34,590 nucleotides of DNA from Bacilli bacterium (lineage in GTDB: Bacteria > Bacillota_I > Bacilli_A > RF39 > UBA660): assembly GCA_017432825.1 (NCBI GenBank), contig JAFRIJ010000011.1, positions 1 to 34,590 of the forward strand, written 5' to 3'. Below are positions 1 through 7,879 of this stretch, in pieces. The notes beneath the pieces are model-generated. The model did not search any database. It saw only the letters and a program-made list of their open reading frames with translations, and had not been told where the DNA came from. Positions within the stretch are counted from its first letter, which is position 1. Every line of letters begins with the position of its first letter. A program made the position numbers and the translations under genes.

Positions 1-292
1 ATAAAAAAATATAAAAAATATTCACCAAGTCTTTTAAATATATAGTAAAAATAGATGTAAAAACTAATCATTTTTTTACATGTTTTACAACATTAATATG
101 CTGGAAAACAACCCTGTAAACAGAATTAATAATTGTTTTTAACATTTAAAAATATGTAATTTCTTCACAGTCCTTGCATATTTTACTATATTATACTACT
201 TGACAAAATAAAATCAAGTTAAATTTGGGCAGTTTTTGGTATGAATTTGGACTTTTTTGATACTTTTTTGGTTTTGAGTTATTTTTAGCATT
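1..292. other. non-coding left edge with T-rich repeats
   Basis: No ORF is convincing here. Between about 225 and 285 there are short reiterated T-rich words ending in GG (TTTTTGG, TTTTTTGG) spaced about 15-25 bp apart, just beyond the stop of the restriction gene. Arrays like this can be recombinase arm sites or the terminator area of the restriction gene, but neither can be shown from the sequence. A TTGACA word occurs on the plus strand's complement side near 200, again without a clear partner. Confidence 0.3.
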
Positions 293-1675
293 TTATAAAT
301 ATTCTTGAAATATTTCTTTAATGTAACTATTATTTATCCAAAAGCAATGTTTTGTATACTCATTAGCACCAGTTAACATATCTGGAGTTGGTAATGGATA
401 AGTATCTTTTGAATTAGTACCATGTGGTCTTACATGACATACTCTATTTTCACTTGAACCAACAAAGTTTGTTTTTCTTTTACCATTTTTTATATACCTT
501 ACTATATTACCAGATTTAATTGTATTATATGTTTTTATCCACATATCCATAACCCATGTTTGAATATCCATTTCAGGCATATTCCATATTTTTATATCTT
601 TAAAAATATATTCTCCATTTTCACATTTGAATATAAAGAACATATATTTAGTTGTTTCAAATTGTTCTTTTAAATCGGAAGTTTCCCATTCTTGTTCAAC
701 AATATCATTAAACTTAAACGCAGAAAATGAAATACATTCTTTTATCTTTCCTGTCTCTTCTATTCTAACAGTTTTTGGAACAATATTTGCTTTTTGAAAT
801 TCATCAGTTTCAGCTAATTTACTCTTAACATTAAACATTCTATTAATTATCATACTATTTATATTTTTAGCATTTGATTGAATTCCAAATTCTTTCATTA
901 ACTCTTTTTGAGATTTACCTTTATACTTCTTAATTATATTATTAACAAACTCACTAAATGTATCAGACGTATTCTTTAAGACTTTTTCTACATCAGAATA
1001 ATTACCAATATACTTTCTTACTAATTGAGTCATATAAGAGTTTTTAAAACAAAATGCTCTTTGCATCGCAGGAATATCACTAAATGGTTGTTTTCTTGTA
1101 GACAGTGCATTAGCACCCTTTGAACAAGCACCAAGATACATCGTATCTGCTTCAGAAATTTCATGTGCTTTACCTTCTCTAATCTTTTTAATAATTGTGT
1201 TCCAATCTTCTTCTATTTGCTTTAAATCTTCATTTTTTGCTAACTCTAATAATTTCTCATGAGTTATCTTCAAATCCTTTTTATCTTTACCCGCTTCCCA
1301 TAAATACCATAAAAGTTGAATTTTATTGTTTTTATACCAAAAATGACTACTTCTAAATTCATTTTTATATTCTGTTTCATAATCTATTATATTTAATACT
1401 AATCTTTCTTTAGCTGATAAATCGTTTTTATTAACTTTTTTATATGGAGTTACTTTTAATTCGATACCTGCTTGCATAAAATCTGGTTCTGAATCACTAT
1501 TATTATCCATACCAAAAAGATATTTTTCAATAAGTTGCCCAAAGCTACCTTTATTAGTTTCCTTATCTTCAATTGTAACTATTTCTTCATTTAAAATATC
1601 ATTTAATGATTTACCAATTGCTGATTTAGCAATAATTTCAATTTCCTGTCTATTATATAATCTACCTTTTTTCAT
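293..1675 (-). CDS. Sau3AI/MutH-family type II restriction endonuclease
   Basis: Predicted type II restriction enzyme of the MutH/Sau3AI fold, 460 aa, close to the length of Sau3AI-like enzymes (just under 500 aa). The N-terminal part carries the family's catalytic constellation: GQLIE with Glu50, EPDF with Asp65, and GIELKVTP with Glu72 and Lys74, then the conserved RLVLNIIDY segment at about 91-99. The C-terminal half would be the second, MutH-like domain that acts in allosteric DNA binding in Sau3AI. It diverges from a cytosine-5 methyltransferase 173 bp away, which fits a complete R-M pair. Family knowledge suggests cleavage at GATC; the exact site is inference. Start is the ATG preceded by AAAGGA at 7-nt spacing. 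Confidence 0.85.
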   Translation of the reverse strand: MKKGRLYNRQEIEIIAKSAIGKSLNDILNEEIVTIEDKETNKGSFGQLIEKYLFGMDNNSDSEPDFMQAGIELKVTPYKKVNKNDLSAKERLVLNIIDYETEYKNEFRSSHFWYKNNKIQLLWYLWEAGKDKKDLKITHEKLLELAKNEDLKQIEEDWNTIIKKIREGKAHEISEADTMYLGACSKGANALSTRKQPFSDIPAMQRAFCFKNSYMTQLVRKYIGNYSDVEKVLKNTSDTFSEFVNNIIKKYKGKSQKELMKEFGIQSNAKNINSMIINRMFNVKSKLAETDEFQKANIVPKTVRIEETGKIKECISFSAFKFNDIVEQEWETSDLKEQFETTKYMFFIFKCENGEYIFKDIKIWNMPEMDIQTWVMDMWIKTYNTIKSGNIVRYIKNGKRKTNFVGSSENRVCHVRPHGTNSKDTYPLPTPDMLTGANEYTKHCFWINNSYIKEIFQEYL

Positions 1676-1848
1676 AAAATTATCCTTTCGATCTTGTTTT
1701 TGTCAAAAAAATGTTATAAAATATTACATAGATGTTGATCTTTTATCAAAAATAAATTATAATTATTATAGTTGATAATGTTAATCTTTCATTCACAATA
1801 TATTATAATATATTTAAGGTCATTTAACAATCGTCAGGAGGTATATTC
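1676..1848. promoter_or_regulatory. divergent R-M intergenic region with two GATC sites
   Basis: This 173-bp region separates the divergent restriction and methyltransferase genes. It contains GATC at 1690-1693 (in the leader of the restriction gene) and again at 1737-1740. If the pair recognises GATC, promoter methylation could couple expression of the two genes; that is inference. On the plus strand a TATAAT (about 1804-1809) and a strong AGGAGG precede the methyltransferase ATG. On the minus strand TTGACA lies at 1706-1701. Confidence 0.45.
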
Positions 1849-3093
1849 ATGAAAAAAACAGTAATTGAACTATTTGCCGGTGTTGGTGGATTCAGATGTG
1901 GTTTAAATAAAGTAGAATTGAAAAAAGACAAAGTTATAGAAAATGGAAATTGGGACTTTGTATGGGCTAATCAATGGGAGCCATCAACAAAATCACAAGA
2001 GGCATTCGAATGTTATTCTAAAAGATTTGGTGATAAAGATATATCTAATATAGATATATTTAAGGTAAATAAAAAAGAAATTCCTGACCATACATTGTTA
2101 GTTGGTGGATTTCCTTGTCAAGATTATTCTGTTGCTAGAACTCTATCTGGTAGTAAAGGGTTAGAAGGTAAAAAAGGTGTATTATGGTGGGCAATTGTAG
2201 ATACTATAAAAGCTAAAAAAACACCATTTCTATTTTTAGAAAATGTTGATAGATTGTTATTATCTCCAGCTAGTCAAAGAGGAAGAGACTTTGGAATGAT
2301 TTTAAGAAGTCTTTATGATAACGGATATGCAGTCCAATGGAGAGTAATAAATGCTGGTGAATATGGACAACCTCAAAAAAGAAGAAGAACATACATCATT
2401 GCATATCATAAATCAACTAAATACTATCAAGAAATGAAAAAACTTAATATGAAAGATATTATTGTTAAAGATGGTATATTTGCTAAACAATTCCCAGTTA
2501 AAGAAATTGAATTAGATTACAATATGGCAAATATTTCTAAATCAATGTATAAAGATTTAGCAGATGTAAGTGATAATTTTCAAACACAATTTTATAACTC
2601 TGGTGTAATGTGTGATGGTAAAATATATACTGCTAAAATGGAAGCTGATTGTAATGATATTTATCCATTAAAGAAAATTAGAGAAACAAAACAAGTTGAT
2701 GAAAAATATTTTTTATCAAATGATAAAATTGAAAAATTTAGATATTTAAAAGGAAGCAAAAGAATACCAAGAAAAAAACCTAATGGAGACCCTTATATGT
2801 ATTCAGAAGGTGCTATGGCATTTCCTGACAATTTAGAAGCACCTGCAAGAACAATGTTAACTTCTGAAAGTGGATTAAGTAGAATGTCACATGTAATTGA
2901 AGATTATAAAACTAATAAATTAAGACTACTTACACCAGTTGAATGTGAAAGAATAAATGGTTTCCCAGACAATTGGACTAACACAGGTATGACAGATAAG
3001 AGAAGATACTTTATGATGGGTAATGCGCTTGTTGTTGGCATTGTTGAAAAAATAGGAATTGAATTAGAAAAAATAATAGAAAAAGAAGATTAA
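1849..3093 (+). CDS. DNA cytosine-5 methyltransferase (Sau3AI-type)
   Basis: 414-aa C5 cytosine methyltransferase, the modification partner of the divergent Sau3AI-like endonuclease. Motifs in order: SAM-binding motif I IELFAGVGGF (6-15), catalytic motif IV GGFPCQDYS with Cys90, motif VI LENV (130-133), motif VIII QKRRRTYII (176-184), a variable target-recognition region in the C-terminal half, motif IX around the RLLTPVECERINGFP segment and motif X MGNALVVGIV near the C terminus. It would transfer a methyl group from SAM to the cytosine of the shared target (likely GATC) and protect the host. The start is the ATG after AGGAGG at 7-nt spacing. It ends inside a bidirectional hairpin terminator shared with the convergent HamB-like gene. 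Confidence 0.93.
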   Translation: MKKTVIELFAGVGGFRCGLNKVELKKDKVIENGNWDFVWANQWEPSTKSQEAFECYSKRFGDKDISNIDIFKVNKKEIPDHTLLVGGFPCQDYSVARTLSGSKGLEGKKGVLWWAIVDTIKAKKTPFLFLENVDRLLLSPASQRGRDFGMILRSLYDNGYAVQWRVINAGEYGQPQKRRRTYIIAYHKSTKYYQEMKKLNMKDIIVKDGIFAKQFPVKEIELDYNMANISKSMYKDLADVSDNFQTQFYNSGVMCDGKIYTAKMEADCNDIYPLKKIRETKQVDEKYFLSNDKIEKFRYLKGSKRIPRKKPNGDPYMYSEGAMAFPDNLEAPARTMLTSESGLSRMSHVIEDYKTNKLRLLTPVECERINGFPDNWTNTGMTDKRRYFMMGNALVVGIVEKIGIELEKIIEKED

Positions 3094-3112
3094 GTTGATT
3101 TAATCTTCTTTT
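3081..3112. terminator. bidirectional intrinsic terminator
   Basis: A perfect 13-bp stem (3081-3093 with 3100-3112, loop GTTGAT) has A- and T-tracts on its two sides, so it can end transcription from both strands. It lies between the methyltransferase and the convergent helicase gene, and the stop codons of both genes sit in or beside the stem. Confidence 0.85.
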
Positions 3113-5549
3113 AATTAATATATTTATTAAGCTCATCAATTAATATATTATTTCCTTGAAATACTTGTAACAATTCCTTATTAATTTTTACCCCCAACTC
3201 AGAAAAGTCTATATATTTTGTATATAATGGATTATTTAATTCTCTAGCTAAATATATAGATATACCCTCTTTTATTAATTCAATTTCTAATTTATCATCT
3301 GATTTATATTTAATTAAATTATATAATTTTTCATCAATAATTGTATCATCAATTTCTTTTAAACTTTCTATATATGGCATTAATTTAAATGATATAAAAT
3401 CTTCTTCAACTTTTACTTTTATTACACAAATATTATATAATTTTCTTTTATCATGATTATTAACCATCCACACTTTTTTCAATCTTATAGGTATATTATT
3501 TTTATCAACTCTATAATTGCTTTGACAATTATCACAAATAACTAACATGTTGCCAATTAGTTCAGCACATATTTCGCCTCTTTTACCTATATATATTAAT
3601 TCATTTTGTGGTTGTTTCATATAATAATTTGTCATTCTAGAACTTTTTTCTTTAACATTTTTACCATCTATCAACCACTTGAGCATTATTGAATAAAAAT
3701 TTCTTGCTTGATTATTATGTAAACGAGATATTTCTATATCATCTGAATCTCCTAATTGAAAAATTTCATTCATTGCTAATAATAATTCATCAATAGTTTT
3801 TATTTTTGTATTATGATATTTTAATAATCTTTCTTCTAATTTATTTTTTTGATTATCATTTAAAGATATATCATTTAATAAACATTGATTAATTACTGCA
3901 TTATTATCATTTATTATTTCTTCATTAAAAATCTCTTTAATATCAACATCTTCATCAATTAACTTTATTTGTTTAAGAGATGAAATAAATTCATTACTAT
4001 TATCTTCAACCGGACATTTTTCTAGATATTCATTTTTAATATTATCATCATGAATAATTCCATAACACGGATCTATAATTTCATTTCTTATTTTTAATTT
4101 TGCATAATTTGATTTACAATTAAAATGTGTTTCACACATAAGCCTACTTAAATCATTATTTTTAACTATTTCATTTATCCTATTAATTCTACCTCTTAAA
4201 TTTATAAAGTCTTGAGGCTTCATAATATTTCCACCAATATTATACTCATAAATAAATAGGGCATCACTTGGTGTATTTACACCTTCAAGAATACTCGAAT
4301 TAGTAAACAAATATTTAATATTTTTATTTTTTTTATAAATATCTAATAGATAATATTTTATTAAATCAGGCATTTCACCATGGATGTATATTACACCTTT
4401 TTTAATAGTATCAATTATATAATATTCTTCTCCAATAAATTCAATCAAATCGCTGCAATCAAAATTAATATCTTCATTTATCTTATATGCAAATTCAATA
4501 GCACATTTTTCAACTTTTTTTGGTGAATTTAAAAATACTATATTTTTAGATTTACTATTGCCTATGATGTACTCATCAAAATCCTCATATGTTCCATTCC
4601 TCAATATATAAGAATTAGTCATTCTTTCTGTATTAGGAATATATATTTCTTTATTGTGTGAATAATAGAAATAATACTCATAACACTTCATATCCCTTAT
4701 GCCATTAACTACTTCTAATTTATTATTATTTAGTCCTTTTATACTTATAGATGCTGGATTACATAATACAGGTGAATAATATCTAACATTACAATTAAAT
4801 TTTCTCTTTATCAAAAAAATTATTTGCGATAATTTATAACTTCTTGTATCATTATTCAAAAGTTTATGTGATTCATCAATAAATAAATCTGTTATATTTT
4901 CCAATTTATTTCTTTTTATTAATTCAAAACATCTCTCTTGTGTTAATATATAAATATTTTTATAATTTTCACTTTTATTTATATCATGGTGAGTAATAAT
5001 TTTCACATTAATACTATATTTTTTGACCATTTCAGATATATCATATTTTACTTGTGATAATAGTGCAATTAGCGGAACTATTATTATACAATCACCTTTT
5101 GATTGAATAGCACTTTCCAACATTAATTCAGTTTTTCCAAATGAAGTTGGTGCAATGATTGAATAATCGTTATCTGATTCAATTAATCTATATATAATTT
5201 TTTGACCAGATGTAAGTATCTTTCCATTATACTTATTATCTTCAATATAATAATTTGCTATAAAATTCTCCATTTCTTTTGAAGTTGATATTTTCATTTT
5301 ATTGAAAATAATATCTAGTATAGGAGAATAACCAAATATAATAGAGAACTCAATTAATGGTTCATAATCATTAAATCTTAATGTATAATTAATAATTATA
5401 CTATAAGCAAAATTCAAACTCAGTTCATCTGTTTTTTTTGTTAATAAATAAAATGCATAATTTAATAATCCTGTTATTTTAGAATTGTCACCTTTTAAGA
5501 ATTCAATATAATCTTTTACGAATTGAACATTTAAAATATTATTGTTCAT
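3111..5549 (-). CDS. hamB: Hachiman-like HamB superfamily 2 helicase
   Basis: Predicted SF2 helicase of about 812 aa. Numbering from the longer start at 5561: Walker A is APTSFGKTE (137-145), the motif II Walker B is DESH (229-232), motif V-like FTNSSILEGVNTP lies at 419-431 and motif VI INLRGRINR at 453-461. The C-terminal 350 residues match no domain I recognise. Together with the DUF1837-type nuclease directly upstream this is the Hachiman architecture (HamA plus HamB), in which the helicase senses aberrant DNA and licenses the nuclease. I place the start at 5549, because hamA ends TAA one base before that ATG and GGTGA stands 5 nt upstream; an upstream in-frame ATG at 5561 lacks a ribosome site. 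Confidence 0.8.
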   Translation of the reverse strand: MNNNILNVQFVKDYIEFLKGDNSKITGLLNYAFYLLTKKTDELSLNFAYSIIINYTLRFNDYEPLIEFSIIFGYSPILDIIFNKMKISTSKEMENFIANYYIEDNKYNGKILTSGQKIIYRLIESDNDYSIIAPTSFGKTELMLESAIQSKGDCIIIVPLIALLSQVKYDISEMVKKYSINVKIITHHDINKSENYKNIYILTQERCFELIKRNKLENITDLFIDESHKLLNNDTRSYKLSQIIFLIKRKFNCNVRYYSPVLCNPASISIKGLNNNKLEVVNGIRDMKCYEYYFYYSHNKEIYIPNTERMTNSYILRNGTYEDFDEYIIGNSKSKNIVFLNSPKKVEKCAIEFAYKINEDINFDCSDLIEFIGEEYYIIDTIKKGVIYIHGEMPDLIKYYLLDIYKKNKNIKYLFTNSSILEGVNTPSDALFIYEYNIGGNIMKPQDFINLRGRINRINEIVKNNDLSRLMCETHFNCKSNYAKLKIRNEIIDPCYGIIHDDNIKNEYLEKCPVEDNSNEFISSLKQIKLIDEDVDIKEIFNEEIINDNNAVINQCLLNDISLNDNQKNKLEERLLKYHNTKIKTIDELLLAMNEIFQLGDSDDIEISRLHNNQARNFYSIMLKWLIDGKNVKEKSSRMTNYYMKQPQNELIYIGKRGEICAELIGNMLVICDNCQSNYRVDKNNIPIRLKKVWMVNNHDKRKLYNICVIKVKVEEDFISFKLMPYIESLKEIDDTIIDEKLYNLIKYKSDDKLEIELIKEGISIYLARELNNPLYTKYIDFSELGVKINKELLQVFQGNNILIDELNKYIN

Positions 5550-5550
5550 A

Positions 5551-6327
5551 TTATTCACCATACTTCAATGATATATATTCATACAATATATTATAATCAT
5601 AATTTCTTATACACATAAGAAATAGTTTTTGAGATTCTACATTTTCATCCTTTAATTTTTCTAAATATTCTTTGATGTATTCTGCATTAAATTCATTATC
5701 ATTACATATTAACATTGTTCCTAAAATTTTATTATAGTGAGTTTTATTTTTTTGATTCAATAGTTTATATATATTTTTTTCATTTACTTCTTCGTCTGTA
5801 AGTTGATTGCGTACATATCTTTTTGTCTTTTCCCACCTATTTATTTCTTCATCATTTACTTCTTTTTCTATTTGATTTGAAGCTAACATTAATTTATCTT
5901 TGTTATCTGTATCTAAATCATTTGTTTTTAATTTAGATTTTACCTCTGTAATCCAAATCTCATTTTGATAATAATAGCATCCATCAAAACCTTTGAAAAA
6001 GCCTTGATATGAATCGCTATATGCGATAGTTGGACAACATGATAAATATTTTGATGATATAACATCTAATCTCATCATGCAATGAAATAAAAACTCTCCT
6101 ATTATTCCAACCTTATCTTTTGGATTAGTCTTTTTTAGAATATATTTGGCTGCATCTTTAAAAGTATCTAAGTCATCATCATAGTTTACTCTCTCAGCTA
6201 ATTTTTTTCCAATTACAATCTCTAAAAAATTTTTATCAATAAATTGTTTTAATTCTTCATCTAATTCATCAATATAGACTAAACATGCTACTGAATCATT
6301 GTCTAAATCTACAATATTATACTTCAT
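5551..6327 (-). CDS. hamA: Hachiman-like HamA nuclease (DUF1837)
   Basis: 258-aa protein with the DUF1837/HamA layout. An N-terminal region of about 70 aa is followed by GIIGEFLFH (Glu78), FKGFDG with Asp115, and a beta strand ending ITEVKSK with Glu128 and Lys130. This is a PD-(D/E)xK-type metal-dependent nuclease site. In Hachiman, HamA is held inactive by HamB and degrades DNA when infection is sensed. The gene is first in a two-gene operon: the stop codon is 1 nt before the hamB ATG and supplies part of its ribosome site, so translation is probably coupled. Its promoter must lie in the short gap to the amidase terminator. AbpA/AbpB is a close relative and an alternative name. Confidence 0.8.
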   Translation of the reverse strand: MKYNIVDLDNDSVACLVYIDELDEELKQFIDKNFLEIVIGKKLAERVNYDDDLDTFKDAAKYILKKTNPKDKVGIIGEFLFHCMMRLDVISSKYLSCCPTIAYSDSYQGFFKGFDGCYYYQNEIWITEVKSKLKTNDLDTDNKDKLMLASNQIEKEVNDEEINRWEKTKRYVRNQLTDEEVNEKNIYKLLNQKNKTHYNKILGTMLICNDNEFNAEYIKEYLEKLKDENVESQKLFLMCIRNYDYNILYEYISLKYGE

Positions 6328-6352
6328 AAAACCAACTCACTTCAAAAAAATA

Positions 6353-6386
6353 AGCAGTATCCATCTTAAAATAAGACGATACTGCT
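6353..6386 (-). terminator. terminator after truncated amidase
   Basis: Imperfect hairpin: outer stem AGCAGTATC/GATACTGCT, a small bulge, inner stem TCTTA/TAAGA and an AAA loop. On the minus strand a run of seven T follows. It closes the amidase transcript just upstream of hamA. Confidence 0.7.
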
Positions 6387-6395
6387 ATCTTATAG

Positions 6396-6740
6396 TTAAA
6401 TTATATCATATTTTGGTAATTTATCATAATATTTCTCGAAGAAAGTTAATTTACCACTAGGGTTATCTGCACCGCCTGAATTAAGATGGTTAGATATTAC
6501 TATTACATCTTTATCGTTACCAAATGATGATAATATTTTATTTACTCTTTCTGTAGGAGATAATGTTGTATCATTATCTCTTGTTATTTTTACTGGAATA
6601 CCTAATTCTTTAAATCTATCATACATATATTTAGATATTTTTAGAGTATAATCTTTTTCTTGTTGATTATTACCTAGTGCTCCAGAATCTGCTCCTCCAT
6701 GTCCAGGATCAATTACTATTCCTAATAAATTATTATTCAT
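6396..6740 (-). pseudogene. truncated N-acetylmuramoyl-L-alanine amidase (Amidase_3)
   Basis: The product has the N-terminal half of a zinc-dependent Amidase_3 domain: VIDPGHGGADSGA with zinc ligand His14, the second ligand Glu28 in QQEKDYTL, and SNHLNS with His85. It then stops at 114 aa, whereas the domain is usually about 170-190 aa. The missing half contains the catalytic glutamate near the C terminus, so the protein should be inactive. The last 20 or so residues after NPSG do not look like the family and may derive from newly joined DNA. The break coincides with the edge of the R-M/Hachiman island. ATG at 6740 is preferred over GTG at 6749 because AGGTGA lies 6 nt before it. Confidence 0.7.
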
Positions 6741-6789
6741 TATAATCACCTATATTATTGTATGATAAAAAATAGATATAGTTACATAT

Positions 6790-7308
6790 CTATTTTATTT
6801 TGTATTTTTTATATATTCTAAATATTTTTAACATTTCTTTTGTTATTCCGTGTTTATCTCCATATTTATTAGCGTTATTAATAAATACTTCTTCAACTTT
6901 TTCTAATGGTATGTATTTAATATTAAAATTTCCTTCTTTTTCTCCTAAAGTTAAATTAGTATTGTATATATTAGGCTTTAATTCTGTCTTTATTTCATAA
7001 TAGTATATTTCTATTTTTCTGTTTTTATTTTTTTCGGGCCAATCCTTATAGTATCCTATTGTACATGCAAATGGTTTAATATTATTAATGTTTAATACTA
7101 TTCCTGTTTCTTCTTCTATTTCTCTATTTAATGTATCTATTAATGATTCATTTTGTTCTACATGTCCTCCTGGCAAATGATATTCATTATTGGAATTACA
7201 AACTAATAATTCATTATTATGATTAATTAAAAATACTTTAACTCTTTTTACTATTTCGGTTATATCATTTTCTTTTAAATTATTATCATTAGTTATTACT
7301 TTTTTCAT
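6790..7308 (-). CDS. NUDIX hydrolase
   Basis: 172-aa NUDIX protein. The Nudix box GX5EX7REUXEEXGU is complete at residues 47-69 (starting GGHVEQNE and ending REIEEETG), so it should hydrolyse a nucleoside diphosphate linked to another moiety with Mg2+. The substrate cannot be told from sequence. The N terminus carries about 20 extra residues before the first strand. It lies 5 nt downstream of the acetyltransferase gene, so the two form an operon. The ATG is preceded by AGAGGA. Confidence 0.88.
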   Translation of the reverse strand: MKKVITNDNNLKENDITEIVKRVKVFLINHNNELLVCNSNNEYHLPGGHVEQNESLIDTLNREIEEETGIVLNINNIKPFACTIGYYKDWPEKNKNRKIEIYYYEIKTELKPNIYNTNLTLGEKEGNFNIKYIPLEKVEEVFINNANKYGDKHGITKEMLKIFRIYKKYKIK

Positions 7309-7313
7309 ATTTG

Positions 7314-7817
7314 TTATCCTCTTTTTTTATTTATTAACACTATTATTTCTTCTATATTTCCTATAGTATTTTTATCTATATAATTATATATTTCTATAAA
7401 GTTACACTTTTTATAGCATTTTATTGCTCTAATATTTCTTTTAAATGGTCTTAATATAATATAATTGGCATTATATTTAGAATATATTAAGTTTTTTATG
7501 TATTCTACTATATATTTACCTATTCCTTTATTTAGATAATTGTTTTCTCCTATAAAGATATCAAATTCATATATATTATTATATTTTTTTAAGATATCTA
7601 GATTATCTTTATATTTATATATTTGAACTAGTCCTATATCTGTATTATCATAGTTAATTATATAGATATCTTGTTCTTTTATTTTTCTATTATATTTTTC
7701 CTCTATTTCTTTATAAGATAGTTTTCTTTGTTCAAACCATTCATATACCTCTTTATTGAGACACCATTTATATATTTTATAATAATCGTCTTTATTCATT
7801 TTTCTTAAGTTAATCAT
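7314..7817 (-). CDS. GNAT acetyltransferase, AAC(6')-like
   Basis: GNAT-fold N-acetyltransferase of 167 aa, resembling the aminoglycoside 6'-N-acetyltransferase/RimJ-like group. Visible parts are the RKMNKDDYYKIYKWCLN start of the fold, the YEFDIFIGE strand, the acetyl-CoA pyrophosphate loop NYLNKGIGKYIVEY and the closing RAIKCYKKCNFIEI. Substrate is unknown; drug resistance is possible but not shown. The start is ATG 7817 with AGAGG 9 nt upstream; a TTG at 7826 is also in frame but sits directly on the ribosome site. It is first in an operon with the NUDIX gene. Confidence 0.8.
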   Translation of the reverse strand: MINLRKMNKDDYYKIYKWCLNKEVYEWFEQRKLSYKEIEEKYNRKIKEQDIYIINYDNTDIGLVQIYKYKDNLDILKKYNNIYEFDIFIGENNYLNKGIGKYIVEYIKNLIYSKYNANYIILRPFKRNIRAIKCYKKCNFIEIYNYIDKNTIGNIEEIIVLINKKRG

Positions 7818-7836
7818 AATTGTCAACCTCTTAATT

Positions 7837-7845
7837 ATTATAGCA
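7837..7845 (-). promoter_or_regulatory. extended -10 promoter of the GNAT-NUDIX operon
   Basis: Reads TGCTATAAT on the minus strand, 20 nt before the ATG, with AGAGG in between. No good -35 is visible, as is usual for extended -10 promoters. Confidence 0.6.
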
Positions 7846-7850
7846 TAAAT

Positions 7851-7879
7851 AAAAGAAGATTCATTTTAAATCTTCTTTT
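7851..7879. terminator. terminator after the surface protein gene
   Basis: 11-bp perfect stem (7851-7861 with 7869-7879) containing GAAGAT, with A/T tracts on both flanks. The stop codon of the surface protein gene overlaps the stem. Confidence 0.75.

Noticed and set aside
7314-7826. TTG at 7826 as the start of the acetyltransferase
   Set aside because: It would sit directly on the AGAGG ribosome site; ATG 7817 has the normal 9-nt spacing.
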